In this document: piece after piece, positions 12,001 through 23,900 of the stretch | How positions within the stretch are numbered: position 1 is the stretch's first letter | Layout of the letters: the number at the start of each line of letters is the position of its first letter | Source of the DNA: Glebionis coronaria | Taxonomy: Eukaryota > Streptophyta > Magnoliopsida > Asterales > Asteraceae | Assembly: GCA_025667525.1 (NCBI GenBank) | Contig: CM046876.1 | Location: forward strand, 479,590,557 to 479,654,556 | DNA length: 64,000 bases | Reading direction: 5' to 3' | The notes under the pieces: model-generated | The model's input: the letters and a program-made list of their open reading frames with translations, nothing else | Databases searched by the model: none | What the model was told of the DNA's origin: nothing | Translations under genes and position numbers: made by a program

Positions 12001-12729
12001 AGAGTTTTTTCCTTGCCTCAAGTTTGCAATTTAATATGCATAAAAGCAATTATTAGGGGTGGGGGTTCCGCGTTCAGAAGTTGAAATGGCTGCGAATTCC
12101 ATGGGTTGTGCAACTATGAGCAACCATTTTAATACTTAGGTGTTACGATTGGTCACAAACCGTCTCGTATTTAGGCGTGGGAGAATATCATACCTAAGCT
12201 TTGTGCTCGTTTATCTAAATGGAAGTTAAAAAATCTCTCGATAGGTGGGCGACTTATTCTTTTGAAGTCAGTTCTTGGCTCTTCTCCTATATACAATATG
12301 TCTTTGTTCAAGGTTCCTTGCGGCGTTCTCAAGATTATGGAGGGTCTTCGAAGCCGGTTCTTTAATGGTACGGATCTTTCGGAGAAGAAAATTACGTGGT
12401 GTGCTTGGAACAAAGTCCTTACATCTAAGACTAATGGTGGTTTGAGGGGTTTCTAGTTTTTATGCCCTCAATCGTGTGTTACTTTTAAAGTGGATTTGGC
12501 GGTTTCTTTCGGGGGATAAGTCGTTGTGGAGTACGGTTATAAGCTCTTTATACGGTACATCACTCTCTCCGCATAATACTACCTATTCATCAAATTGGTG
12601 CTCTGGTGCTCGGCGTAACAATAATGACATTTGTCGATTTTACGTGAAATTCAATCTTTATAAAATAAGGGCTTTGATTTTTGGGAGCATTGTACGAGAC
12701 GACTTGGAGATGGTAGATCTACAGGTTTT

Positions 12730-13281
12730 TTGACAGACCAGCGGGTTGGTGATCTTCCTTTATTTTCCAAGTTCCCTAGACTATTTGCGTTGGAATTGGA
12801 CGCTGATATTTCGGTCGCTACAAAATTTAATGATGATATTGCTGGTTATTTTCGAAGACATGTCCGTGGAGGTATTGAGCAGGAGCAAATGACAAAGCTG
12901 CAAATTATGTTGGGGCCTGTTATGCTTTCCAATAGCTTCGACCGATGGTTTTGTGGTTTAACTGGTGATGGAAGCTTCATAGTCAAGGAGGTTCGTTCAT
13001 ATATTGATGCTCAATTTCTTCCTCACAGTAATCCGACGAGGTGGCTTAAAGGTATTCCTTCTAAGGTGAATATCTTTATGTGGCGAGCTCGTAAAAACTG
13101 CCTCCCAACTAAGACAAACTTGGCTGTTAGGAATATTCAGATTCCTTCGTTAATTTGTCCTATATGCGATGTCGATAATGAAGACGTTAATCACAGTTTA
13201 TTTCATTGCGAATTGACTCAGTCTCTTAAAGAAAATATGCCGATGGTGGGATCTTGGTTACCAGCAATGGTCTTGTTTTGA
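12730..13281 (+). pseudogene. LINE ORF2, C-terminal zinc-binding (zf-RVT) region
   Basis: Contains the plant LINE C-terminal pattern: FIVKEVRSYID, WLKGIPSKVNIFMWRARKN, LPTKTNL, then C-P-I-C-D with a following H-x3-H-C (CPICDVDNEDVNHSLFHC). An intervening piece at 12262-12733 (KVPCGVLKIME, RFFNGTD) lies in other frames, so several frameshifts separate this from the RT. The 3' untranslated region runs to about 13582. Confidence 0.8.
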
Positions 13282-13641
13282 TGACTGGCATAATTGGTTC
13301 AATTCTATTCGTATCTCTACTAAACTTAAAAATGTTTTGGAGGGAATCTTTGCGGTCTTGTGGTGGTATATTTAGAAATTCCGTAATCGAGTCATTTTCG
13401 AGGAAGTTAAGCCTAGACGTTCGGAGATATATGATAATATTGTTCTTAGTTCTTTTAATTGTTGTATATGGCGTTGCCATTTTTCTTTTTCTTGGACGGA
13501 TTGGTTAAAAAGTTTGTGTTCCATTTCTTTGTAATTTCCTAGCACCTTGCTAGTTTTTAATAAAAGTCGTCGTTCAAAAAATAGTATATGGGTATCATTG
13601 TTTATGTTTGGTATTGATTTTGAACTATTGATATCGATATG

Positions 13642-13927
13642 TGTTGGAAATACGTTTTTACGTATTTAGAAAAGATCGGTCACTCCAATGATATTGGGCT
13701 CGTGATCCAATATAGCCCATATAGCCCACATGTAGGGTGGGCTATATAAACCTCCCTCCTAGCATGTTAGGAGGGGTTGAACACTTTCATTCCATCATAT
13801 TTCATCTTTCTTATCTTTCTCCCCTTTCTCTCTCTTCTTTCTATCTCTAAGTTCTCCATTCTCCATTCTCCATCTATCTCAATAGATTATCATAACATGC
13901 CTAATCCTTAGAAAATACGATCCTACA
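13642..13927 (+). repeat. 5' LTR of the 7.3-kb element
   Basis: 286 bp, TGTTGGAAATACG...CCTACA. Holds a TATA box (CTATATAAA at 13742-13750) and a C/T-rich stretch after it, so transcription probably starts near 13775. The opening resembles that of the 331-bp LTRs at 26794 and 44561. Confidence 0.92.
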
Positions 13928-13929
13928 AT

Positions 13930-13942
13930 TGGTATCAGAGCC
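13930..13942 (+). other. Primer binding site (initiator tRNA-Met)
   Basis: TGGTATCAGAGCC, two bases after the LTR end: complement of the 3' end of initiator tRNA-Met, the usual primer of plant copia elements. Confidence 0.9.
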
Positions 13943-14429
13943 TCGGTTCAATCCTTGGATCGTGTTCTTGTTTCGATTTGGTGGTCTATAAATTTTTTTG
14001 GGTCCGATGTGTTAATCTTATTGTCACGTCTTGTTCTTTTTTGTCATTGTCTTGTTACTTATCAGATTTGTCACGAATTATTATTTGTTGTCCAAACAGT
14101 TTCCATGTTTATCATCTAGTGTCTTATCCATTATCACTGTCTCATGTTTTTGTGTTTCATATCTATCCAAACAGTCCAATTTTTTTCCTGGTCACAGTCT
14201 CGTTTATGAGTTTATATTACATCTGGTCATATTTTGTCTCATGGATTATCATTTTCAGAAGTATCCCTGTTCCTAGTCCATTTCTATAAGTACTGTTTTT
14301 CTGGGTTGTGTAACATTTTTTTTGAAGATGAAGATCTAATTACCCAGAAAAATATTCACATTCACATTTCCGGATTTTCAGGAACAAGGACATCTCGTGG
14401 ATAAGATTTCTGCTTCATGGTACATCGCA

Positions 14430-14770
14430 TGAGTGCGATGGGTTGACTGCGATGGTACCACTTCAATGGTACCATTGCGATGGCTCTATTGCGATGGGTA
14501 CCATCGCGATGGGACATCATGATACGATGGACTCTTTTTTAGACTGCGATGGGTAAGACTTCGATGGACTTAATTTCTTTAGACTGCGATGGACTCATGA
14601 TTACGATGGCAATCTTTTTTTGACTTCGATGGGTTTAAAACGATAGGCTATGATGGCAATTTCTTTTGACTGCGATGGGTTAAATGTTAGACTGCGATGG
14701 GTTCACTTTTTAAGACTGCGATGGGTTAAATCTTAGACTGCGATGGCAATGTATTTTTGACTCCGATGCA
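14430..14770. repeat. Degenerate TGCGATGG minisatellite in the leader
   Basis: Around twenty irregularly spaced copies of gactgcgatggg and variants (ttcgatgg, tacgatgg). It occupies the same leader position as the TTCCGAATAG array of the autonomous element but has a different word. The flanking sequence 14771-17227 has no recognisable gene. Confidence 0.8.
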
Positions 14771-17227
14771 GTTTAAAACGTGACCATGTAGTTTAAATTT
14801 ACACTTGACCGAAACCAACACAACCGACTCAACTCGGTAATTACCGAGTTGACTCAGTTTACTCATTGAGTCCAACTTAACACATCCAACCTTATAACTC
14901 CACAACACCATTAATCTACCTAATCTCATCGTCTCCTAAACCCCCATAGACTCTAGACTCAAACAAAAACATTTTTAAGATCTCAGATTTATAATTTTCT
15001 TTCGTGTTTTGCACATGCAATTCGAGATCTATTAAGATCTATTCACGAAATCAGTATCATCATTGATCTGTGCAATGGTTCATTCCATCATTTGATATAC
15101 GAAATTTAAGATCGAATGTTAACAACTTTGTCAGACTCGATCTTGGATTCGTGTTAATTAAAAACACAACATGCAATCACGAAATACCTACCCGAGATCA
15201 ATTAAAGATCTAGAAATCGTCACTTTGGAGATGAGTTTAGATGTGATAAGATCACGGGATGGTTTTATTTTGTGTTTTATTTTGGTGACTGTGTTTTTGG
15301 TTAAAGATGAAAAGGGACGGAGGTTTCTATGTTTTAGGTTTGAGAGAAAATAACTTATGGGGGCGGATGAAACGATGATATGTGTAAGGATTTGTTTAAT
15401 GTGTGATTGTGATTAGGGTTGTGACGTTTATATATCCTAATGCCAATGGATCCCTGGTCCTTATTATGCAAGCAGATCGGGCCAACTTTAAATTTGGTCA
15501 TTCGGTTGTTGAGACCTAACGGTGTTGGACTGCGTTTGGTTTAATGGGTTGAGTAATTTTATTATGGCTGGTGGTATTGTTTTTAAGTTAATTTAACTAG
15601 TATCTTTCATTTTTAGCCATCGGTCATATTGTCAGGGATTTAAACGTGACAAAGACGAGACAAAATGTGACGAGACAAGATGACGAGATAATGTGACAAA
15701 ATTTATTTTGACGGGACCAAGAAAAATTTGCCGATTTTTTAGTGGCTACGGATTTGTTTGATCAGGTATTAATTACGTGACGCTGAAGACAGATTTTTAG
15801 AAGGCGTGTATTTATTTTATCTTCAAAGATAACTTGCTCGTGCTTAATCTTAGAATGACGACTTGGTTATCTAGTTTCCGGGTTCGGGGTGGTTGGTTGA
15901 TGACTCGGATAACTATCACTTAAAGGGGTTACATTGTTGTACTAAGTGTCACACGCTTAGTCGACGTGGATAATTTCAAGAGGTGTTGTGCTTATAGACT
16001 TCTTCAGTGATGCATTGAGTACTTAGAGATTTCTCCACCGTTCTTCATTCAACAATAGTGCAAGCTTAAGTCACAAGATCGAAGGATTTTTATTCAGCTT
16101 CACGTTTGATGTATCTGGTTCATTCTATCAGTGGTCACTTCAAATTGCTTTCACGTGGGTTGGTAAAGATGGCCATGGAGAGTTTATGAGTAGAGATTTT
16201 CGATCAACAGCTGATTCTCACAAAATATATAATTCAGCTTATTTATTATTCTCACAAGATTTCAGGTACATGTGCGTACGATTTATTGATGGTTCCGAGT
16301 TTCGAAACCATCAAGGGGGAAGAAGAAGACACATTGAACGCACAACGAGTACACGTGATGAACTTCATACCTTATTTTGATTTGAAGACATTCCGGGATG
16401 ACATTTGTCATAGCCGCAAAGAAAATCAGTGTTTTAACTCGTGGCGTTATCAATCTCTAAACGGTACACTACTGATTCGATGTTTAATTGTTTGGTTGTT
16501 GCAATTATTCATCATCATTATCCTATATGCATTCCCGGGACTTAATTGACTCTGGTGCATCTCCGAAAGAAGATATGTGCATTTTCGGGACTTAATTAAC
16601 TCTTGTTACGATGTCAACTTCATGAATAGGATAAAGTGTCCACTTCAGTATTTGAGCTTCATAATTGGGATTGATTTACTTTCTTCAACTATGTGGGGGA
16701 AGAAATGTCTTGATTCTTTCTGGTATGCATAACTTGAACTCTCAGGGGGAAGAAAAATTCTGAAGAATTATTCAAGCGTGAGAAGAGAAGTTGTTGATCT
16801 ACTTGGTGTGCCCCAAACTTTCAATCCCTCTTAGCAACGTTATCATGTTATATGATGGGATTTGCTTGTTAAATTCCGTTGTGCGCTTAATCATTCTAAG
16901 CTTTATTGAAAGCTTTGAAGTAGCTTACGAGGATTGTCGGTTTAGGGGGAAGCTATTTAAAAGCTTCTACATCAAGTTTATGTGGCATGAATTAGGGGGA
17001 AGTTAATTCAGAAGCTTCTCCTTAACCAGAAGTGTATGGGTTACTTAGCTCGTGCCGTTACAGTATTTCTTCTACAAGTTACTTTAAAGATGAGTCGTTT
17101 TGAAGACGAAGGCCTCAGAAGACTTCATCAGCATTGGACGCTTCATGAAATCTCTTGTTCTTAATCATTATGTACTTGTTAGGAAAATATTGTAAGGAAT
17201 TCTACACGTCGTCCCATGGGGGAAGAT

Positions 17228-17448
17228 TGTTGGAAATTCACTTTATGTGACGACATTTAAGAATTCCCATTAGTTATCATAGTCACACACGCTTAGACTA
17301 GACTAGGAATGTTGTATAGTTTAAGTAGCGTGTGTGACTATATATACCCCTCTTAGGCTTCCAAGGAGGGGTGTTGCTTGTGTTTCTTTCTCATTTTAAT
17401 ACATTTTCTATTTTCACACACCCAACCACTCTCTCTTTCAACTCAACA
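17228..17448 (+). mobile_element. LTR-like segment of another family inside the 7.3-kb element
   Basis: A 221-bp block starting TGTTGGAAATTC and ending CTCAACA, preceded by a purine tract (atgggggaagat) and containing a TATA box (TATATATACCCC, 17340-17351). It looks like a compact LTR. No PBS follows; instead an ATG opens a 36-codon frame (17449-17562, MASTTIYHHVRPPDH...) that I do not recognise. Several GGGGGAAG purine boxes lie upstream (about 16316, 16690, 16745, 16946, 16995). Probably the 3' end of a related element fused in by template switching or nested insertion; no second LTR or TSD was found. Confidence 0.55.
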
Positions 17449-17779
17449 ATGGCTTCCACTACCATCTACCACCATGTTAGACCACCGGATCATATAATAG
17501 CAAATCCACAATTGTTAGAAGATTTCTCAATTGTTTTTCAAGCTCATGAAAACGACTTCTAAGTAAATGTCAACTTAGGACTCGCTCGTCAATTAATTGG
17601 AAAGTTTATTGCCGATGATAAACTTATCCTTACAACGGGAAGCTTACAACTTCTCGGACTTGAGCTCGTTTTGTAAGATATTCAACATCTTAAGCTCAAG
17701 TAATTGGTTTTCAAAACAATGAACACAATTTTTCGAGAATTTCTCAAAAGGTTTTTCTAAATCTTTCAAAATTGTGTGT

Positions 17780-18256
17780 TCAAAAATGTTTTGATAAAAA
17801 GAGCATGTCTTCTGGAATCGATAATATTTACGATACTAGAAATGTCATTCAATAATGACACGGGGTTGTAAATAAAGTTCGAGCAGAAGTTCAAATGTTT
17901 TAAAACATGCTCAAAATGGTTTGCTATTATTTCAGATAGTAACCCGCTTTTCATATTCAATTCAAGCATTTCACCGGAAAGCTTTGACTCAACAACGGGA
18001 ATTAATTTTCTCGGGAATGGTTTATTTTATAACCATGTAAGGGATTGTGTTTACGTAATAACACAATCTAACACGAATATATGTACGTGTCAGTGCATTT
18101 ATTTGTTAAAACAAGAGAAATCTTGTTTTTATGAAGTTATCATCTCCACCAACCGTAGCAATTTACATTTGATATCTACATACTCGACGATGCGACTACT
18201 CAAACGGTGACTACAGCTCTTTCAATAGAACACGGGTCAACAATTGAGGGGGAGCA
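17780..18256 (+). other. Putative structured RNA block S1 (non-autonomous copy)
   Basis: Homologous to 36540-37005 of the 18.1-kb element. Hairpins seen: GAGCATGT (17801-17808) with ACATGCTC (17905-17912); TGTCATT-CAAT-AATGACA (17843-17860); ATGGTT (18017-18022) with AACCAT (18031-18036); AAAACAAGA-GAAA-TCTTGTTTT (18108-18129), a 9-bp stem with a GNRA loop. Each stem differs from its homologue by paired changes. It ends in a conserved unpaired stretch (gactacagctcttt, near 18209) and a GGGGGAG box. Confidence 0.7.
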
Positions 18257-19499
18257 ATTGTCCAGCATTCAGAATCTTTGACGCCGAAAGTGCCAAGTTC
18301 ACATGTTGGTGTCAAGACAACGATATCAATCAAATGGAGTCAACAGATAACTTCAGACGTGATGAGGCGACCAACATTCGTGAACAAGAACTATGTGCTT
18401 CTTTCATATGATGTTCTCCATCATTGAGGTCCAACCTCATAAATCGCTAATCTTGTGATTACATTATCATATATGATCTTTGCACGTGATAAATACCTTA
18501 CACTTGTGTTTAAAATGTATTTAATTTACGTTTCAAGTACACCCTCATTAATTTGAGGGGGAGCTTGTGTAATTCATGAAGATAATTGGCTTTGCATTTT
18601 TCTTCCCAAATTTTCTTAAAATGCTATTAAATCAATTGATATTAAAAACATCGATTGGGTTAATATTTTTAATATGGGGGAGAAAATGTGATTTAATATG
18701 GGATATGATTAATCATAAATGGTTTGACTTAACGTGATAGCTCATCCCGACATGTGTGAAATGTTTTCGGATATCGTGGCATATGTTAAGGGGGAGAAAA
18801 ATGGATTTGCACTTCAAAATGGATTTCATGGTGACATATACTTACCCAAAACATCTCTATTCATGATGGTGAAGATTGTGGTGACATAAGGATGGTAGGA
18901 TAGGTTAAAGTCTAATGATTCCTCTAGAACCGGAGGAATCTTCCCAAGGACATTCCATAGCTAGAAATAGTAGTCCTTAGGAAAGATGGAGAAAGATTGT
19001 GAACGTAGCTGAATGCCGACCAAGAACTTAAGTTAGCACTGGAACAATCACAACAAGGTGCTAGTGATGACGTATTGGTAAGCGTTGAAGGGGTTGAAGA
19101 ATGAAAAAGAATTGTAAAGATAAAGGGAGTAAAGAAACAAGCCCTCCTTACAACTTAGGCAGAAACCGGGTCAATACATATGCTATTAAGATAATTGTTT
19201 AATGATTCTTGATATTGAAGACAGACATCATGGACCCAGTGATGCAAGGCACAACCCATCCCAGCTAACTCAGATATCTCTTAAAAGATATTTGTTTTAA
19301 TCACACAGATACAACACATTATCTATTGATTTATTCACTCCGAATAAATTGGTATTGAAATGGTGGCACTCCTCTCCAGCCTCCGATCACTAAAAATCCA
19401 AAATGCACGATTGAGTCTAGAGCCATTTGAGATCATCAAATATCTCATTAGGACACACTTTCATATTTCCTTGCTTCTTCACACACTGTGAAAAGTAAG

Positions 19500-19912
19500 A
19501 AAGATCTTAAGAGTCCTACGCAAAATCTTCATGATCTTGCCTGAACATCTGAGTAATACGAAAGTATTTACAATGAAGATGGAAATCCTTCTTGAGCAAA
19601 TATAAAAAAGCTCATGGTAGGTGACTTGTGCGATTCTTTATGAATCAAACTTGTGATAACTGTAAAGCAACAGTGGTTTAATTCTTAAATGAATTTAAAC
19701 ACGTTCCAGGCCTCTACGCAATATCTTAGTGATCTTGCCAGAACACTCAGAGTGATACCTTAGTGTTCACAGTGATGAGTGGAAATCCTTCTAGTGTTAA
19801 CCTCAAACAGCACTTGGTAGGTAACTTGCAAGATTCTATACGAATCAAGCTCGTGACAACTGGAAAGCAACGATGGTGCGGTTCTTAATTGAATTTCACT
19901 TGTTCCAGGAAC
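19500..19912 (+). other. Putative structured RNA: two tandem ~200-nt modules (non-autonomous copy)
   Basis: Two diverged direct copies (about 19510-19710 and 19711-19912), each ending GTTCCAGG, matching the pair at 43455-43858. Module 1: GTAATAC-GAAA-GTATTTAC (19553-19571), TGAGC (19593-19597) with GCTCA (19610-19614), GATTC-TTTAT-GAATC (19632-19646). Module 2: AGTGT (19793-19797) with GCACT (19810-19814), GATTC-TATAC-GAATC (19832-19846). Conserved non-coding homology to the autonomous element covers about 18870-20130. Confidence 0.7.
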
Positions 19913-20515
19913 ATGAATTGACGGCTTCAAATCATGCGGATATTATTATCCAAATGATTCACTCTTTACGTTCGCAGTCAGCTTTGGACGGTCGAGTAAA
20001 GAGAACGGGTTTACCCGCGAAATCTTGTCAAGGAGGTTCTTTATTGAAACTACCTGCCACAAGTACGATATTTAATATCGTCCAACGGTATTCACCGACC
20101 GGAGGTAAAATGCTGCCGAATTAGAATGAAATGTTCAAGGCCATTTCATCTGTGTATATGGTTTGTTGCTAACTGTCTTATGCAGCGTAACAAGAAGGTG
20201 GCATTGCGGTGTACAATCCAGAAGAAGTCGTCACCACATGCTTATACTGCATACACTCAGTACTTCAATGAATTCAATAAAGTCTGAAGGTCAAGTCTTC
20301 CGCTGTATCAAACTCTGAAGCTTTCAAGAATTATAAAGGTATAAGTATGTGGAACATGAAGTCACGAAGAGGCGAATATCACAAGTGATGAATGCACAAG
20401 GTCAAGGCAAGGAAACATGCTCAAGGCTAAAGTCAAAGATCACATCAAGCAAATTCACAAGAACAAGATCGAAGACTCAAGCATAGTATGCTAGGTTTAA
20501 GATTTTGTAAGATGG

Positions 20516-20654
20516 TGTGACCTCCCTTTGGGGGAGATTGTTGGAAATACGTTTTTTCCAAGGAAAGTCTCGGTCACATCATTATTAGCATAGATCACGA
20601 GCTATAGACTATTTAGTACATTGTAACTTGGAGTGACCTCCCTTTGGGGGAGAT
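20516..20654 (+). repeat. Duplicated purine tract and LTR start before the 3' LTR
   Basis: The motif cctccctttgggggagat followed by TGTTGGAAATACGTTTTT occurs at 20521-20557 and again at 20639-20673. The first copy continues for about 60 nt as a degenerate LTR start (GGTCAC, then GATCACGAGC), then reverts to the internal sequence; the second opens the real 3' LTR. It is a false LTR start 116 bp upstream. Confidence 0.8.
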
Positions 20655-20934
20655 TGTTGGAAATACGTTTTTACGTATTTAGAAAGGATCGGTCACTCCA
20701 ATGATATTGGGCTCGTGATCCAATCCATATAGCCCACATGTAGGGTGGGCTATATAAACCCCCCTCCTAGCATGTTAGGAGGGGTTTAACACTTTCATTC
20801 CATCATATTTCATCTTTCTTATCTTTTCTCCTTTCTCTATCTTCTTTCTCTCTCTAAGTTCTCCATTCTCCATTCTCCATCTATCTCAATAGATTATCAT
20901 AACATGCCTAATCCTTAGAAAATACGATCCTACA
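20655..20934 (+). repeat. 3' LTR of the 7.3-kb element
   Basis: 280 bp, near-identical to the 5' LTR at 13642-13927 apart from an indel in the tatagcccatatagccc stretch and a few substitutions. Followed directly by the target duplication ATATG. Confidence 0.92.
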
Positions 20935-20939
20935 ATATG

Positions 20940-23900
20940 AGATTTTCATACTTTTATAAAAAACTAAACTGAAAATATCCATTTTTATCTCCTGCAACTA
21001 CAAATATAAGAATAATTTTTATTGATACTTATCACAATTTAATAATGATGAAAAATAACAATATAAAGTAGCAAAACATTGACCAAAATATATGAATGAA
21101 AGGAAGAAAAGAAAAATTATTTGAAATAAGTCAGATGAGCCTACGGGTGAATGACAAATCAATAAAACATTGAGATACAAAATTAGGAATAGGGGAGAAA
21201 GAGTAACACATAGTTAACTTGTATGAGTAGTCTTAACATTATAACGTGTTGTCAACAATTATCTTGTTCTTTAGCTTGGCATGGAACGAGTGAAAGTCGA
21301 GGACGATAAATTTATTTATTTAGACTCTTATAATTTATCGTTTTATGATCCTAAAAGTTACTATTCAATAATGAAAACAATAAATTTTGTCTCTTGTACA
21401 CGTGAAGTGTGTATAGAGAAAAAAACATAATGTTTATATATCTTATCTTAACATTGTGTGCGGACGCGACAATAACTTATTATGCGGGAATTTGATAATT
21501 ATGTAAACAATCATCTTGTTTACCTAATAAAATGGACTAAAAATGGCGGTTATATATGAATATATTATTGTATATGTTTGTTTTGTTATTTCATGTGTGT
21601 AGGTACGGATATCACAAAAGATCACAAAAACCGGCAAACGAACACGGGATTTGGAGAAATAAAAAATCGAAGTTATTCATGAACGGGCCAAGTTTTTTGG
21701 GCTTGGACATTATTTGGTGGACCCCATAATGTTTTAATGGGCTTGAATCAACTTATTGGGCTAAAATAGTTTGTTAACAAGTTTATATAAAGAGAATGGG
21801 CTAAACCCGTGTTAAATAAGCCCAAGTCAACACCCAAAGGAGAGAAGGATCAAAGTATATAACAGAAGAAAAAAGAAATGGCCTAGTTCATATGTTCTTA
21901 TCGCTACAGTAACCACCCATGAACCCTAATTTTCAGGGATCAAATTAGTGACTGGAAGCGTTAATTAAGTCAGGGAAATGTCTATGTAGAAGATTCTAAG
22001 TTCTAAGTCATCAACCTTCAACGTCACAAAAGTGATCCTATTGGTTCAGCCCTGCACATCTAACACAACAGACAAAGGATTGATAAGGTGGAATTAAGAG
22101 AAAGCATAGGGGGGTCAACAAAATAACACTATTTCACGTGCAAAAGAAACGCAGATTGGCAAGGATGGGATTGCCACGTTGGCAATCCAAAATCCCTCTT
22201 TTTTTGTAAAGGGGAGAACTACCCCCGTAAAATATATTATACCAAAAAAGCGTTAGTTACAATGAAATGTGGTTGAAGTATTACATTAACTTCAAAATCC
22301 TTTATTTTGATCTAAATGCTCACAAAAGACATACAATGATTGTGAAAGACCAAGGGTTAGAAAAAGGCATAAAAAGAACTAGGAGTGTAGGATTACATAT
22401 TCAATTATAAATAGGACTCCAAATCAACGATTTTCTCTAGTTCTCTTAATAGCTTATTCTCAGTATATTTAGTTAAAACTTGACGAGACTCTAATTATAC
22501 ATCATTTCGTAAAAATAAAAATATAAAAATACATAAACCGATGGATCGTTGTAACGAGGTGAAGTTTAGGTCAAAAAACACGTATTCGTGAGATTTACAA
22601 GTTTGGGGAAAGAGATTTAAACTTAAAAGACGAAACTACACTACGATGGCTAAAAACTAAATCGAATTACGTTTTCATGCAAATTCAGAATAAAATAATA
22701 TAAAATAATAAATATTCAAAAAAAATAAATATTCAAAACTAATTTAAATATGCCTAAATAAAACAAGAATGAAATTAAAAATAATTAAAAATGAGTTTTG
22801 GGCCTCCAAATGGGCCAAAAGCAAAATCAGTGTGGACTTAATGGGCCAAAATCCCAATAAGAAAATTAAAAAAAAATGAAAAAGAAAAAGGCTTATTTTA
22901 CTAAAAACACTATTCTAAGCAACTTTTTCTAAAGGCTCAAAATCCAAATCCATACTAATAAGCTAGAAATAAGCTATAAGCCAACTTATTGGGCCTAATA
23001 AGCCCAATAAGCTCAAAACTCAAGCTTAACAGCTAAATTGAACAAAGATCAATCTTTTGGGATGTCTAAGAAACTACAAAAAGAATTTTGGAAAATGCTT
23101 TTGAAATAAGGTCAAAACAAATAAGTTCCAAACTCACTACACGACAAAAGAATCGTGTTTAAGTTCTAGGCCACTTCACGACTCGAAACCAATTGCAAAA
23201 GCTTTAAAAGGAAAAATTAAGCACAAAGGAACTTTAAAAAATGAAATAATTTAAAAGGGTAAGGCTAAAAAAGCAAATAAGCTATTTAAAATAAGCTAAA
23301 AATCTTATTTTCTAATAAAAAATTAAAATTAAAAGCTGAAACTTTTCAAAATGATAAAGTAGGCTAAAAGAATAAGTCTAACTACCAAATCAAATTTTTT
23401 GCCCGTTTGGCTTAATCAGAAAAAGAAAATAAGTCGTTTTAGCTTATTTAGGCCAAATTTGACCAAACCTAATAAAAGAAAAACAATAAACCCCTTAGAC
23501 AGAAAAGTCCCAATGGTGTCCTGGTATGTATGTGTTGTTGTGAGGGAGAGGTCAGGGGATCTAATCCCTTTATCTCTTTTTGTTGTCGATTTTTTTCGAA
23601 AGGAATTAAGCCATTTGAGCTTATTTCTTTTTATATCACACAAAAGCAAGTAATCAACACAAAAACACAACACAAATAGATAAGCATAAAACAAAGTCAA
23701 ATGAACACACAAATTTCCTAAGTTACAGTGCATCTACTAACGCAATGTTGTTTTAGGCCATTTGCTAAATTTTAACTTAACATGTAAGCCACAATTAAGC
23801 ACATAACCCAAAACAAACCTAAAACATATGAAACTAAGGCACTCAACTATCTATGATTGAAGAATCAATACCTAAACTTAAAAATCAAAGCTATGTTAGT

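Larger units (their letters stand above)
5262..13582 (+). mobile_element. L1-type LINE with inverted 5' segment, interrupted by a solo LTR
   Basis: A non-LTR retrotransposon copy: ORF1 pieces (5262-6721), ORF2 endonuclease (6874-7791), reverse transcriptase (10796-12000) and C-terminal zinc-knuckle region (to about 13280). It ends in a short A-rich tail (ttcaaaaaat near 13573-13582). The flanks carry a 13-nt target-site duplication with one mismatch, agtatataggtat at 5249-5261 and agtatatgggtat at 13583-13595. The first about 520 bp are inverted relative to the rest, the structure made by twin priming. Without the 3.0-kb nested LTR the insert is about 5.3 kb. All coding parts carry stops or frameshifts, so it is dead. 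Confidence 0.9.
13642..20934 (+). mobile_element. Non-autonomous copia-type LTR element (7.3 kb, no gag-pol)
   Basis: Two LTRs (13642-13927, 20655-20934) with TG...CA ends, a perfect 5-bp duplication ATATG (13637-13641, 20935-20939), a PBS complementary to initiator tRNA-Met and a purine tract (TTTGGGGGAGAT) before the 3' LTR. The 6.7-kb interior has no retroviral-type coding. It shares LTR start, PPT and two long non-coding blocks with the 18.1-kb element at 26794-44891, so it is best read as a deletion derivative that uses that family's proteins. A separate LTR-like piece sits inside at 17228-17448. The LTRs differ at only a few sites plus a short indel, so it is fairly young. Confidence 0.9.
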
